64,000 nt of DNA from assembly GCF_964275005.1 (NCBI RefSeq), contig NW_027307658.1, positions 124,001 through 188,000 on the forward strand, given 5' to 3'. Each line of letters begins with the position of its first letter. Positions within the stretch are counted from its first letter, which is position 1. Both the position numbers and the translations under genes were made by a program. Shown here piece after piece: positions 34,681 through 48,700 of the stretch. The DNA comes from Diadema setosum (lineage: Eukaryota; Echinodermata; Echinoidea; Diadematoida; Diadematidae). Under the pieces are notes generated by a model, which saw only the letters and a list, made by a program, of their open reading frames with translations, made no database searches and was not told the origin of the DNA.

Positions 34681-36362
34681 GACACTAGACTGTGTACATT
34701 GCACATATTCACATTAGCTCATTATGCTAATTTGCATGTTTAAGACACTTAAATTATGTCAGAATGGACAATTATGTTATGAATGGATTCCTCATCAAAG
34801 AAAACCCTTGAAAAGTTGTATCATTTGTGTTTTCTGGCTTCCTGGTTTGCTAATATGCTAATAAATGCTAACATTATTATATGATTATGCTAATCAAGCC
34901 AATTAAAAAAAAAAACAAAAAAAAAAAACAGTTGCTCAAGGTTGTCAAGGTGGCAACCAAGCTGAATTTTATTTAATACCCTTTTACAAGACGAATCCAC
35001 ACACACACACACACACACACACACAAATAGAAATGTTGCTATGGTGACTGGTATGCCTCTGCCATAATGCATGATTCTCCTAATAGGTCTTTAGTACTTG
35101 TGGACAATGTGTGATTACATTTTCACAAAACTGGCAAAATATTAAAATTACAAGTTTGTCACAAATGTGTTGAATGTTCACCTTCCTTGACCTAGCTTTA
35201 ATTGGATGAACAGGAGAGCATGTATTTGGGGATTTAAGGACTTTAACTTGACTTTGACCCATTCATATGTTTATGCATTGAGTAATTTTCAAGGTATGGA
35301 GAAAAAGTGCAAATTCTGTATTGAATAGTAAATTGTTACCATTTTCATCTGGCCTTTGACCCTAAAATTCATAAGATAATCACTGTCAGGCAGAACATGC
35401 ATAAATATGTAGTAAGTTTAAAAATAACTTGAGCCACTTTTGAGATATGGAGGAAAAAGTTAGTTCAGCACTTTTACTTGATCTTTGACCTTTTGACCTT
35501 TGAGGCAAAAAAAAAAGAAAGAAAAAAAAGAAACTTTCCAGAGAACCTCTAATAGGTTATACATGCATACACCAAGTGCAAAAGAAAAATAATCCTGTAG
35601 TAAGTTTCAAGATAACTTGAGCCACTTCCGAGATATGGAGGGAGAAGTCAGTTCAGCGCTTTCACTTGATCAATGACCTTTTGACCTTTGAGGCAAAAAA
35701 AAACAAAACAAAAACAAAAACAAAACTTTCCAGAGAATCTCTATTAGGTTATACATGCATACACCAAGTGTAAAAGAAAAAATAATCCTGTTGGCATTGC
35801 ATAAATATAAAGGGAAATAGTAAAATTTTGAAGTGTTGCCCTTCACCTCTGACCAGTGACCTTTGACCCGATGAACCCTAAATTCTCTAGATAATCACTG
35901 CCAGTCAGTACATGTATATACATTGTACACTACAGTATGTTCCATGAAGATACCTTAAAAAATTTCCAAGATATGGAGAAAAAAGTGAAGTTTTAATATT
36001 TTTACTTGACCTTTTGACCTTTAACCTTTGACCTCATGACCCCAAACTTTCACCAGAGAATCTAAATTGGATAATACATGTACACACTAAGTTTCAAGAA
36101 AATATCTTCAAGCATTGCATAGATATGGTAGAAATAGTGAAATTTTACATATTTGACCTTAACCTTTTGACCTTTGACCTTGAGCATGTGCACCCAAAAT
36201 TTGATAGGCACAACTTCACCCCCTAATACACATACATGCCAAGTTTCATTAGGATACCTCAAAAGGTTTTTTAGTTATGCTCTCCACAAAATTCATTACG
36301 GACAGACGGAAGGACGGACAGACGGACAACCCTCCGTCACCACTTCGTGGCGGAGGCATAAA
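34680..36362. repeat. Long dispersed non-coding repeat with TTTGACCTTTGACC motifs
   Basis: Runs from GTTTACGGTACCATGACAC through a CA microsatellite (about 34999-35024) and four or more degenerate direct subrepeats. Each subrepeat holds GACCTTTGACC, a GAGATATGGAG-type motif and ACATGCATACACCAAG. It ends in a GACGGACAGACGGAC cluster and a hairpin (CCTCCGTCACCACTTCGTGGCGGAGG). No open frame. Family name not known to me; similar tails are common in marine invertebrate genomes (general knowledge). Confidence 0.6.
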
Positions 36363-38630
36363 AAAAACTATGTACTTACAAACTTTTCCAAGTATGAAAA
36401 ATGTCACTCGACTAATGGCAAAAATTGTTTGAATCTGTAAAGATAAAGACATATAAACATAAAATGAATGTATCATACCTAATGTAAAGCATACCATCTC
36501 ACATGCTGTGTAGAAAAGAACACTGAGTACAAGATGCGTATAATCTTCAACCACATATTTTAATTCATATTGATTCTTAATTCACCATATCGGCCACATA
36601 CCAGTTACCAGTTAATCTAAATTCCTCATATGTACATTGTACTTATCTCTCGATGATTTTCGCTGCCAGGATCAGACAAATGCATGGTCTATAGTATAGT
36701 TCCATATGCATGCATGAAAAAGACTGACAACCATCTGTTTTCTAATTTGTTGTTTCATCAAATATATATTTGATATACATTTAATCAAACCTCACTCAAT
36801 ATAGACTATGACACACAAGCACCACACTAAAATGCCCCCAGTTTCGTCTACATTTGTTGGAAGAACATGCTCTGTCTGAAAATATGAAGGGATTACAAAA
36901 CTTAAAAATGTATAGATTTGGAAACTCAATTTGGATCAATACATGCAGTCCTGGTGAAAGATTTTGGATAAAGACTCACAAGTAAACTTAAAAACATGTA
37001 CACTGAAGTAATCTTCCATAGTGAAGTGTACATCAACTTGCATTTTCATCACACAAGAGCATTCCATTGTTGATGAATAACAATGTATACAGTTACTGCA
37101 AGAAGGTTTCCTAGAAACTTGTATTTGTGACCTTGACAAACTTCTCAGAACTAGCACACTTTTTGGTGAAGACAGACAATGGTTGTTTGTATCCAACGCT
37201 AACATGAAAGTTTACCAAACTAAACAGAATAATGTACACTTGGTATTAAAAAATTGAGGATTTCAAATTCACACAAGTGAAGTCAAAACCTGACCCCAAA
37301 AATCACTGTTGACTATTACATAATTGTTATAAATCCCACAATAAAAGTAACTCCTGATCAAACATAACACATACTTGTAAATAGTGCATCCTCATAATCT
37401 CATTCTACTAATAATCTTTCATTGAAAAATGTATTCAGCAAGTTTTTAAAACTTTGTTACTGTCACCTCCGTGTTCTCTTTCACTCAACCCAGAATATGA
37501 TAAGAAATATATTCACTTTCAATTTCCATTTTACTGAAATTGTGTATACCTTTAGTCTGCATATAAAGTACATTAGCATTTTAATGAAAATATCTCCATA
37601 AGATGGAAGATTAGAGGTCATATCAAAATCTGCTGAGTAATGTACTCAAGTCAATGGTCCACTACAAAAGGCATCTTAAAAGAGCTCAGTGATATCACAA
37701 AATAATCACTTTTTGCTGAGGACTATTGGGTTTGAAGAGGAGGCTCAGTTGAATGTGTAAAAGAGGTAGACTTGTGCTTTATCCATACTCTTCTTCCACA
37801 GCACCATCCATCAGCACTTATGTTCTCACCATGCTGTGTTGAAAATAAGATCACACCTGGCGAGATTTCTGATGTGTAATATGTCATTTCAATTTAACCA
37901 TGAATCAATTGTTTTATTGCCTTGTGCTCTGCAATAATGGCAAAGCTGATGAGTCAGACATAGTGTATTCCCTTCACCATGATAAGTTAAACTTTATCAC
38001 AATTCCATAACAACAAATGCGACATAAAGTTACACAAGGTGATTACAACTAAGACTAAAGGATTATATACTCATTATTCAAAGACAGGAATTTTCAACTG
38101 GAAATCTGTCCCAATTGAAACAAGCCAGGACATGTGACAGTTGATAAAGAAAGGGATTAACATGTAGTACTCCTTGAAATGTAATTGACAGCTAATCTTG
38201 CGTAAAAGGCATCTCCTTATTGCTGGTTTGTTGTAAATGAAAGCCCCCATGTCACTACATATTTATGACACCTTCAGAATAGAGTTAAATAAGATTTACA
38301 GAATGGTTAAGGTTATTCATAACCAGACTCAATGTGAGAAGATATGGAATTTTACAATTTCCCATGTTTTCTAAAATCAGTTTCTGGTATATTCTATTAG
38401 CAGAGGCACATCCCCAAATTGACAAAGGTGATGGTGTCAATGCTAGTCATGTATTCCCACATAGCCATACATAAATCTTCACACAATTTTACCTTTTTTG
38501 ACATGAAAGCAATAGTCTTGTAACAACTCGGCAACAGTTTGTTCGAAAAAGTCTATGTAAGTCATTAACCTGCATTCTTGGCCTAAATTCATGTTAATTT
38601 GTATTAACAAATTTCATCCTTCATTTCCTG
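36363..38630. other. Gene-free stretch downstream of the NT5DC1-like gene
   Basis: AT-rich, without recognised repeats or exons. It lies between a dispersed repeat and the 3' end of the NT5DC1-like transcript. Confidence 0.5.
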
Positions 38631-38664
38631 AAAGTTCTAAACTCTGGGCTTTTTTTTTTCTGCT

Positions 38665-38670
38665 TTTATT
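38665..38670 (-). terminator. Candidate polyadenylation signal of the NT5DC1-like gene
   Basis: AATAAA on the minus strand, about 234 bp past the stop at 38904. It is the nearest such hexamer I can see downstream. Confidence 0.4.
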
Positions 38671-38903
38671 ATATCCAGTACGACCACAGTGAACATGATG
38701 TACAGTTCTTTACATAGCTTTACAGCTATGAATACAAAATTGTTCCACCTACATTCTATCAAAGCAACAAAGATGCTGCTGACAGTGACACAAGGAATAC
38801 CCAATATATAATACATCATGTAAAAACTCGTGATGCACCCATGATATCATACAGTAAGAAATCACAGCAAGCATGATTGAGGTGGTGGACAATTGAGGGC
38901 GCC

Positions 38904-38998
38904 CTATTTCTTGAGGGATTGTGGAGGTTGAGGATAGAAGCCTGCAGTCGGTTTGGCAGGATCAGCAAAGGTGTGGAATCGATGCTGGAGTGGCATAT
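38904..38998 (-). CDS. NT5DC1: NT5DC1-like exon h (last exon)
   Basis: 95 bases to TAG at 38906-38904. Encodes MPLQHRFHTFADPAKPTAGF and YPQPPQSLKK, matching the human C-terminus with its KTAGYYPNPP motif. Confidence 0.9.
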
Positions 38999-41900
38999 CT
39001 GTTGGAAATAACGAAATGGAGCAGAAAAAAAGGAGCATGCAGTAATCATACAAATCATAGGAGGAACAATTCAAAATCCCTCTGGGCAAATAGTGTACAG
39101 CCAAGCCTCCTTCTGTAACCAACTGCATAGTAAAGAGACAAAAATCATCTTCAATGCTTTGAATAAATAAGCCAATAATTTATGAGGACATGTCAGCACT
39201 AAATCCCCATGCTACAAAGGTCATTATGTTTCCCCGAGGTGGTAAAAAAAGGGTTCTATTTTACTTAATGAATGCATTTGATTTGATTTTATTTAATTTA
39301 TCTATTCTATTCTCTGTATGGCATCATTTACAATTCTTTTGTTAATTGATATAATCAAGCATAATATATACAAATAATAAGATACTCATTACGTGTATAT
39401 CTAGTTTCTACAATTTCAACAATTTTCATGCACTACACATACATCTGTGACAAAATTACAGTACATGTGTTATGAATTACCATACAGAACGGTTGCAAAT
39501 AATAAGCATTTCATGATACTTAGCCTACAGAAGAGAACAGTGGGAAGGAATAGGAGAACCATTCTAACCAATCAACAGCATCTATGCAGTATTGTCATCA
39601 CATACCTTTGAGCCCCATACTTCCAACAGGTTACTGTATATGTGACCCGCTACAACAAAATGATCCTAAAGTCGGGCGAGGTCGATTATTTGAAAATTGC
39701 ATGACACGATTCCCTAATCTTTCTGCTTTAAATTGATATATAACACATCTTATAAAAATAATCGGCTGCGGAGATATCAATGTTTAAAAGAGAGCATGTC
39801 GAGACGTCTGGGAAATCACTGTTTCGAGAAAAGCGCCCTAAAATTTCTCCTTGCGACGCAATCACGATCAAGGGACACGCAAGTCAGTATTCACCTCCGG
39901 ACAATAGAAGGTAAGCCCTAGCAACCCCCGCAATGCTCATTCAAACACAGTGTCGGCCGTCTCCTCACTGACCAATCAGTGACCAGGATGCCAGGAGAAG
40001 CGGCTGGGCATAGTGCATCCTGCCTGCACGCACCATTCGACTGTGCAGTGTGCGAGCGTCACGCTTCAGTTAGCGGCAAGCAGCAAACTGACCAATGAGA
40101 TCACTCTGGTCGTTGTTAGGGGCGGAGCCTATGTGTGGCGCTCAATCCAAATGTTCGAACCAGATTCTACTTTGATGAAACGCCAAAAAACATGGCCCAG
40201 AAAAACGCTATTTTCTGGTCTTTCCTTTCATCATTTCGCTTCAAAATTTCGACAGATGATAGAAGGCATGTGAGACTCTAATAATATGTCAAATTCAGAA
40301 AATTGTAAGTTTTGACCAATTTTGATGCTCTGACTTCAAACTCGATTTTCACGGCTTCGACCGAGCGCGACTTTAGGACCATTTTGTTGTAGCGGGTCAC
40401 ATATGTGACTCCAGCTTCAAATACACATGTCGTTCAAAATATTATGTTATACTACTGAATGGTTTGGATCAATTTCGGACTGAGTGTACTGCAGAAAGTG
40501 TTTATGACAAATATATTTTGACAAAATCAATTCATTTCCTCGAAATGAAACAGATATGACAATTGAATATTGAAAATCCCTCCATAGTCCACACTTTCAC
40601 TTACATTGTACATGAGTGCAATGTCATGTAATAATCAAAGCTTTGTGGAGAATGCAAAGAAACTTGCATCACACACAAGTGGAAATGTCAAATATTTATC
40701 TGTCCCCCTCAATCATATGATGGGCTGACTGTATGATTTGAAAGGAAACAAACACATTCTGGTGTAGAAAGGAGCACATCTGACCTGCTATGTAGTCCAG
40801 CTGAGGAATGGCTGTAGTGGCGTATGTCTGGATGAAGTATCCCCACAAGGTGTTGAGACTGTGGTGGCTATTGTCCACTGCTTGTCCAGGACCATCCTGG
40901 ACATCCTCATTGGAGTGGGCGTGTCCTTCTGGGAGGTCCATGTCGGTCTGGTCAGTGAAGAAGGAGCCCCACTGGCCTGAGGTGATGAATTCTTTCTCGG
41001 TAGTCGATGGCCCCTGATCACAATCATAGATAATGCAGCATTAGCTCACATATCAAAATCATAACAGCAAGATCAACATCACCTTCCAAGAAATGAGGGC
41101 CATAGTTAAAATTTTTGATTGCTCTTTTTCTGCCCAGTAGCTAGGTGAAGCACATTAGGGAATGCTCTTTTTTTTCTTTTTGATCTGCATGTTTTTTTTT
41201 TTATTATCCTGTTGTATTGGAATGCTTTATTTGATGATGATGACGACGACAACGATGATGATGATGATAATAATAATAACAATAATAATAATAACACAAT
41301 GATACTAGTAATAACATTCTTAATAACAGTTTCTACCAGTCAAAGTAGTGTCTAATGACCTTAAAATACAACAAAAGGCTCTTAATAGTGATTTTAATTT
41401 ATGAAGGGTGGAATCTATTAAATCTGCATATTTACTACATACATGTATATTATCAAACAAAATCAAAGTTTGCCATTTCTGCAGTTGGAACATCTTAACA
41501 CCTTCCTTTTACAAGTGTGGTGCTTGAAGGGTTTTAAAGTCATTCACAGGAAAGAGAAACCTTCCTCCAAAGTTTGACCTTTGATCATTGGCAACTGATT
41601 TGATGACAAGAAGTTTTGAACACATTGTCTAGTGATTGATAGGTAAGTATCAAAAAGCCATGGCATCCATACTCTGATCTTGGTCCTCTTAGTTTGTGGT
41701 GCATCTGTCTCATCACGAGGAGACCATTCCTCCAAGCCTTCTGCCTCCAGTTCTTCCAGGATGAGGAATGGATACCAGCCCACTGAGCTGGGAGGGATAA
41801 TGTCTGACCTCACGCTGTCGCCAAAGTATGCAACCTAACATATATGAGAAAAAATGCATAAAATTCTTTTCATCCACAAGAAATAAAAAATAAAACAAAC

Positions 41901-44900
41901 CAGAAATGCAGTTACCAATATCATTTTTCTCTTTGAGGAGATCATACAAAATGACTCTGACATGAAAGAAATATGGAAACATCTTTCATTCTCTGTCACT
42001 AAGGTTTTGCTTAAAACTTTGTATTAAGTAATAGACAGCATATCAAGTAGTCACTGTTTTACGAAACACTGAATAATGAAACCCACGTGCTTATGCTGAA
42101 GTTTTCATCGTGTGCTATTTCATAATGCTAATAATTTTTTCTACTTCCACCTTAAGAAAAAGGAGATCATAATTATCTTTAAAATCTCTTAACATTAATC
42201 TGATTGAAAAGTTAAGCAAACACTCTCCTGCAATGGCACATACATGTATCAAAGGCTAAAAGTTAGGAAACTGATTTCTTCCTACATTGGTGAAGTCTTT
42301 CATTCAAATGAGATATGAATTTGGTTCATCTGGGACCATAATGTCACGTTATTGTTACTGTTTCGCCAGAAACAGTGACCTTCATTTTTAAAAGAAAAAC
42401 AGAACTCCTTGAACAAGCAAACTGCTTTTTAATGGCTTGATACTGCAACATTCAAGTTTGATGGTGATTACTCCATAGGAAAACCAGGATGGACACCCAA
42501 CTATACATACCTGTGGATTCTCCTTCCCAGTAACTTTCTTGAGGTAGGAATGGAAGACCTGAACATTTCCCTGAAGATATTTACCACCTGACTCCAATGT
42601 AGTCACTTCTTTCCCCTCCTTGTTGTCAACTACAATGTGTTGTATGAGACAGAAGTTGACACAGACACATTCATTAAACTCACTTGTGAGCATATCATTA
42701 TGTCAGCAAATGTCATCTCCAGATTGCAACTGATTGACAAATTTCCCCTAAATCAACATAGTTGTAGCCATGGTAACAAAATATTGCTGGAAGAATTTCT
42801 TGAATTTGAATCATCTCTAGACATATTTTTATCTACTTTTAAAACCAGGCTTTCCTATCAAAGAGAATTTATTGAACTAAAGTTCAGTGAATTTATTGAG
42901 CATTGCTAACAACACTAATAACCATAATTGAAATGTATACATTAAGAGAATTAATGTTGAGTTGAAGAGGAATGTCTTGAGAGAAGTTATTACTAAAGTC
43001 CAGGCACATGTAACTGAGCTAATTGCACAACCATTTTGATCTTGATTCAAGAGCAATGCCACTGTTTCTCTGGATCTACATGGTTTGACTATTGTCAACC
43101 AATTTTGGTAGCTGCTTTGTCAGCAGCCATTCTTTTCTTTTTAGATAGCCACAAAACTCCAGCCAGTATTTAAGTCGACTTTTATACTTAAGTTAGAAAA
43201 AAAGTCTTCATAAGATACTGGATAATAAGCTGAAGAAGAAAATATTTTCTGGTGTCACAAATTCAAGAGTTTAGTAACAGTTACAAAAGCAAATTAAATA
43301 TTAAAGGTATCTACAACCTGTAACCTGCATTAAAATCTTCGATTAACCCTTTGATTAGATTAATTTCATGAAAGAGATGACAGCCATTGGATAGATATAA
43401 TTCATACTGATATTACTGCAATGAGCATTAAAACAACAACTCACCTATGGTGAAAAATGGTCTTTCTGACGGATCCTTTGTAAAGTACCCTGGTTTCCTA
43501 GCATACATCATACATATATCAAAGATGTCTTTCCAGTCTTTGCTGTTGGAATGATAAAAGTAATGAAAAACAATTAAAATGTTTGAATCTAAAAAGAAAA
43601 GTGAGGTCAAGGAATACTGCACATTCCAGCATGATAGACTGATTCTTACATAACAAATGTAATATAATATGAGTGCCGGATAGTTCAAAATTTGCCTTTC
43701 TACTGGACTTGAACCTCATGGACACATGCACCCAAAGAACAATCCAATAATGCAATGTTGTGGTACCTACATAAATTACTGACACATGTTAGGACTCTTT
43801 TTCTTCAACAAATTGAATGTCAGATCTAAGAAAAATTATCACTGATGAAAAAAAGAAAACTTGGGAAGCCCTCCATCCAATCTAATTAACACACTCATGT
43901 AGGTAGGACTAATCACAAAGTTACCCTAATTCAGTCACTGACGAGACTTAATAACTATAGAAACTGCTTAAAAAAGAAGTTTGGATTGTGCTAAAGAAAA
44001 GAAAATCAACATGCATTGAAAAATTAAAAGGTTGATAACTTAAATGCTTTGTGTTGAAGATTCAAATCATAATATTTTGATATAAAGAATGCATGCATTT
44101 CTTGATACATGCATTGATTAGTAATATGAACAATTCACAATAGCACTTTCAACGGCAAACTGCATTAAAATACTATGTAATCATAAGCACATAACATCAT
44201 GGTAAATTTTCTAGAAACACCTACATGATTGGTTTAGTTAAGTGCTGCTACTCTACACAGACAACAGTATGTGGAGGTAAAGTGCATCAAAGAGCAGTCT
44301 ATCCACTAAGATGAAGACAAACACCAATTTTCTTGATGTCTTTTATGATGGAATTTGGACCTACTCATAACACAAGTGCCTATACAATCATGAATCAAAG
44401 GCTACAATGTGCATCAAGTTATGTGATAAACCCACATGGAACATGTCTACTGACAGAATGTGGAAACTCCTCATTCCAAGACAGAGTTCAAATAATAATA
44501 TGATTGATCTTGGTAAAATATTTGCGTCTAATTGAAGTTTTTCTAAGAAATCAGAAGTTTGTTACCTCTACTACCAAATGTCTCAAATCCAAACTCCAAC
44601 AATGTTTTGAAAGCCAAACAAATGGTGAAAGGTTAAAGGCAAAGGACAAATATTAATGCCATTTTACTTGGGCAGGATGTTGTTGTGGTTTAAAGAAGGA
44701 AGAGAGAGAGAGAGAGAGAGAGAAAGATGGGGCCCTGTACAAATAATTTGCCCCAAATTTGCACAGGATGTGCCTGTGACATTTATTATGGAATCACAAT
44801 GTAGGCACTACAAGTCCTTGATTTCATGCTATATTAGTTAAAACTGGAGATATCATCAGACACTTTAGGACTGGAGCACCAGGCTAAGAAAGACTTTTGA

Positions 44901-45749
44901 TTATCTACACTGTACTCTAATATAAAAAAATAAAAAAAATCAATCAATCAAGTATCTCTAGGCAATGGTGTTCTTTGAAAAGAATACCAATTGATAATTG
45001 ATAAAATGAAATCTATTGAGTTTATACATTCTGTGAACAACTTACATCTATTAGCTATGAAATTCTAAGATGACAGTCTATAGTTATGATGTCATGTATA
45101 TGGGTGGTGTATCTGTATTAATCAAGAATAAGACTGGCAAGTACCCACTGAAGTAACCTTCTCAACTAACTTTTTTTTTTGAGATGGCCAAAGCATTCTC
45201 AATAGATAATATTTCCTCTGAATCAAAGGAGTGTCACTCTGCTGTGATTTAAATTCACTATCTCAAGAAATGGCAAACATTCTCTTAATGATCCTCACCC
45301 TAAGATGTTCTCCAAGAGTGATTCTGAGTAGTCCACATGTGAGCTGGTGAGGAGGAACGTGACTTTGCCTGCTTCCCTGAGACGTATGAACCACCCCCTC
45401 ACCGCCTCACCACATGGCTCTATGTACTCCAAAGGGTTGGCTTTGTATGTCGGAAAGTAGCCTCCCTTGTCATCTATTGAGTGAAAGGAATAAACCAGTG
45501 TCATACAAAGCTCTATGAAACATTTTGATTATTGTCATTTCACCTACTGTATACACTGATCTTGGGAATTGTTAAATCCAAGAGAAGATAACAGTTTCAG
45601 AATTGTATTGAGATTCATAATTGACATTGCAGTTGCTATGATGAAAGCATACAGAGTATTAATATATGAATTGCACATATTATAATAATTTTCACTAGAA
45701 TCTCATCCTCCCTACAAGGTTTATATCATATAACCCAAAGAAAAGACAA

Positions 45750-45785
<36 letters not shown>

Positions 45786-48700
45786 ACAAGTACACAAATC
45801 CTAATAAGCTCTATACACAACAAGTTTTTCGAAGCCTTCATAAAACAATTATATCCAGGAACTGGAACAATTCATGCTGTGCAGTATTTTTGCAAACTTA
45901 ATTACTTTCCATACATAAACAGCATGCTCAATGGAATAAATGACCTCACATCTCAGGAGACAAAATAAAATAACAAAAACCAACAAAAAAACACATAGGA
46001 ATTTGCATATGTGACCCTGCATCACAAAACCAACAAAAAGTCGCCAGACATGGATTTTAATTAAGGGCAGATGTTGGACGAGCAGATTCTAAGCTTTATA
46101 ATGATGTATAACTCAGTTCAAATGGACTCTCTTAATTTATCTAAATCTTGGAAAGAAAGCACACACTCTAGAAGGGTATGAACTGAGAAAAGAGGCTCTG
46201 AAGTAAAGGGTATAAATTATTCAAGCGCTTAAATCTTTAGAAACCGTGCTGGCTGTGCTATGATTGGGGCAAGAAAAAAAAATGGATGTAAAACGCAGTA
46301 GCAACAACAATGAAGGGATTACCAGTTTAAGCTGAAATTAGGCAGGCTCAATTAACACATTCTGTCCATAATAAATGCCAACTTTCAGGATGGTAGCACT
46401 ATCTATTCAAAAGTTATTTGAGTTGAAACTAAAAGGTGTGTAAAGGATTTTAAAGAAATGAAAAGGGAAGTCTGAAGACATATCACACTACTCTACAAAA
46501 AAGGGGTTGTACAAGGGGTTGTTCGTTTTATGACCCCAAACTTATGAATAATGTAGATGAAGAATGGCTCTTTCAGAAAGTATGAAAAACTCAAGATTGA
46601 CTTGGTTGACCTCTTTCACCCTTTTGAGGTCCTCACACAAAATCAAAGGCTGTGACTTTGTGTTCATTTTGTGATGCACGGTCACATATATACATAATTA
46701 AAGACGCAAATACAAAAATACATACACAAAGCATATATGTAGGTAAGACTTTGGTATCTCTCTTTCGTTCTCTCCCCCCCCCCCTCTCTTTCTCTCTCTC
46801 TCTCTCTATGAATACATATCTGTATGTGTATATATAAGTGACCCTGCATCACAAAATAAAAACAAAAAAATTGCCAGATGTGGATTTTTAGTTAAGGACA
46901 GATTCTGAAAGAACAGATTCTATCTTTAAAATGATGTATAATTCAATTCAAATGGACTGCCCTAACCTACTTAAATACTGGAAAGAAACTGAGAAAAGAG
47001 GCTCTGAAGTACAGGGTCTAGTGTAGCTGTGCCAGAAAGGGACAAAACACAGGATGTAAACCCTTGGAGCAACAACAATGAAGGGATTATCAGATTAAGC
47101 TGAAATTGAGTATGTTCTATTAACAAATTCTCCCCATGATTAATGCTAACTTTCATAGCAGTAGTGTCATCCTTTCAAAAGTTATTAGACTTGGAAGTAA
47201 ACAGTGTGCAAAGGATTTCAAGAAATGAAAAGTGGCCTCTAAGACATTCCTGATCCTTCTACTATCCCCAAAAAAAGTGTTGTAGAAAAACTGCTAAAAA
47301 CACACGTTCACACTGTTAAGATCCATAACTGAAGAATAATGTAGAAGAAGGATAGTTCTTTTAATAAATATAAAAAAAGTCAAGATTGACTTGGCCGAAC
47401 CATTTCACCTTTTTTGAGTCCTCACATAAAGTGAAGGGGTGTGACTTATTTGTTTTGTGATGCACGATTACATAAACTGAGAAAGCGAGAGGGAGAGAGA
47501 AGGAGAGATAAAAGATAGGTGTTTTACATACCGGCAAAGTTTTCCCTCTGGTACACCTGGACAAAAGAATCCATCACATCAGGGAGAAAATTGTACTCAT
47601 CTTGCCTTTTACCAGCCTGTCAAAGACAAAGCAAGAAAGAACTTAATGATCAAATAGGGAGTTTCCCTAGAATTGTTAACGCTTGAATGAAATCAACAGA
47701 GACAATAAATTTAAACAAAATGAAAACTTCCTACATGTGTGGTGATTGACATACACTTGTACATCAACTGATACTGATGGTTTGACCAACATACAGAACT
47801 CCTAACTTAGTAAAACTGTTGAGGCAAATCATTGAATATTGAGGATATCACATTTCATAATGCAATGAGGTATCATAATGTGGAATAATGATGTTGTTCT
47901 TTTTCTTTCTTTTTTTTTTTGCCTGCAACACCTGATCACCAATCAATAGGTGATATCTATATAAAGTGCATTATACTGCACACTCCAAAACATTTCTACA
48001 GTTAGCATTCTTTTCTGTGGTAAAGGTGGATTCTTTAAAACTTACATTTGCTTAAATACCTTACTTAAATTTTAAGTTTCCAAAAATTCATATCAATGTT
48101 GTTGCTATGTGTCGAGGAGTTAAGAGTAAATAACATGGTGCATGTACCTCCATGAATTCAAAATCAATTAGATTTTATTTGCCTTCTTTATTCACATTTA
48201 AAGTGGGTCTGCATTGGAAAGAAACATGTCTAGTGCCATCATAAGGCTAATTTTTCTCTGTGGTGCCCAGCATTTCTCCCATAATGCCGAGCGGCGTGCA
48301 GCAATTAACCCGTTCCATGCTGAATTCTGATATCCCCATAGACTTAACACACAGATCACCAGGTTCCCGTAAACGTAGGGGATGGCCTAGCAGCGCAGCG
48401 GCTCGCTTCGATCCCACATTATCTTGCGCAGTTCAGTGCATACGTATAGGTATATGTACACCACGTACCATAGTACCATGGTACATGTACGTGCCATTAT
48501 ACATTGTCACTTATCACTTCGCGATCTGTTCGGTGCTTTCAAACACTGTCTTCCACACTCAGATCGTTTATTCTGATCATTGTGTCGAACTTCAATCTGC
48601 GATTATGTCGCGGATATGACTTGGTAAATGCTGGATCCAGTGGGAGGAGATGCGAGCTGCGCTGGTGTATAGCGAGTAGGTCATTGAGCTGAGTGAGTGG

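Noticed and set aside
34998-35026. CRISPR-like or other array from regularly spaced CA-rich repeats here and at other microsatellites
   Set aside because: Plain dinucleotide repeats in eukaryotic DNA with no direct repeat/spacer structure.
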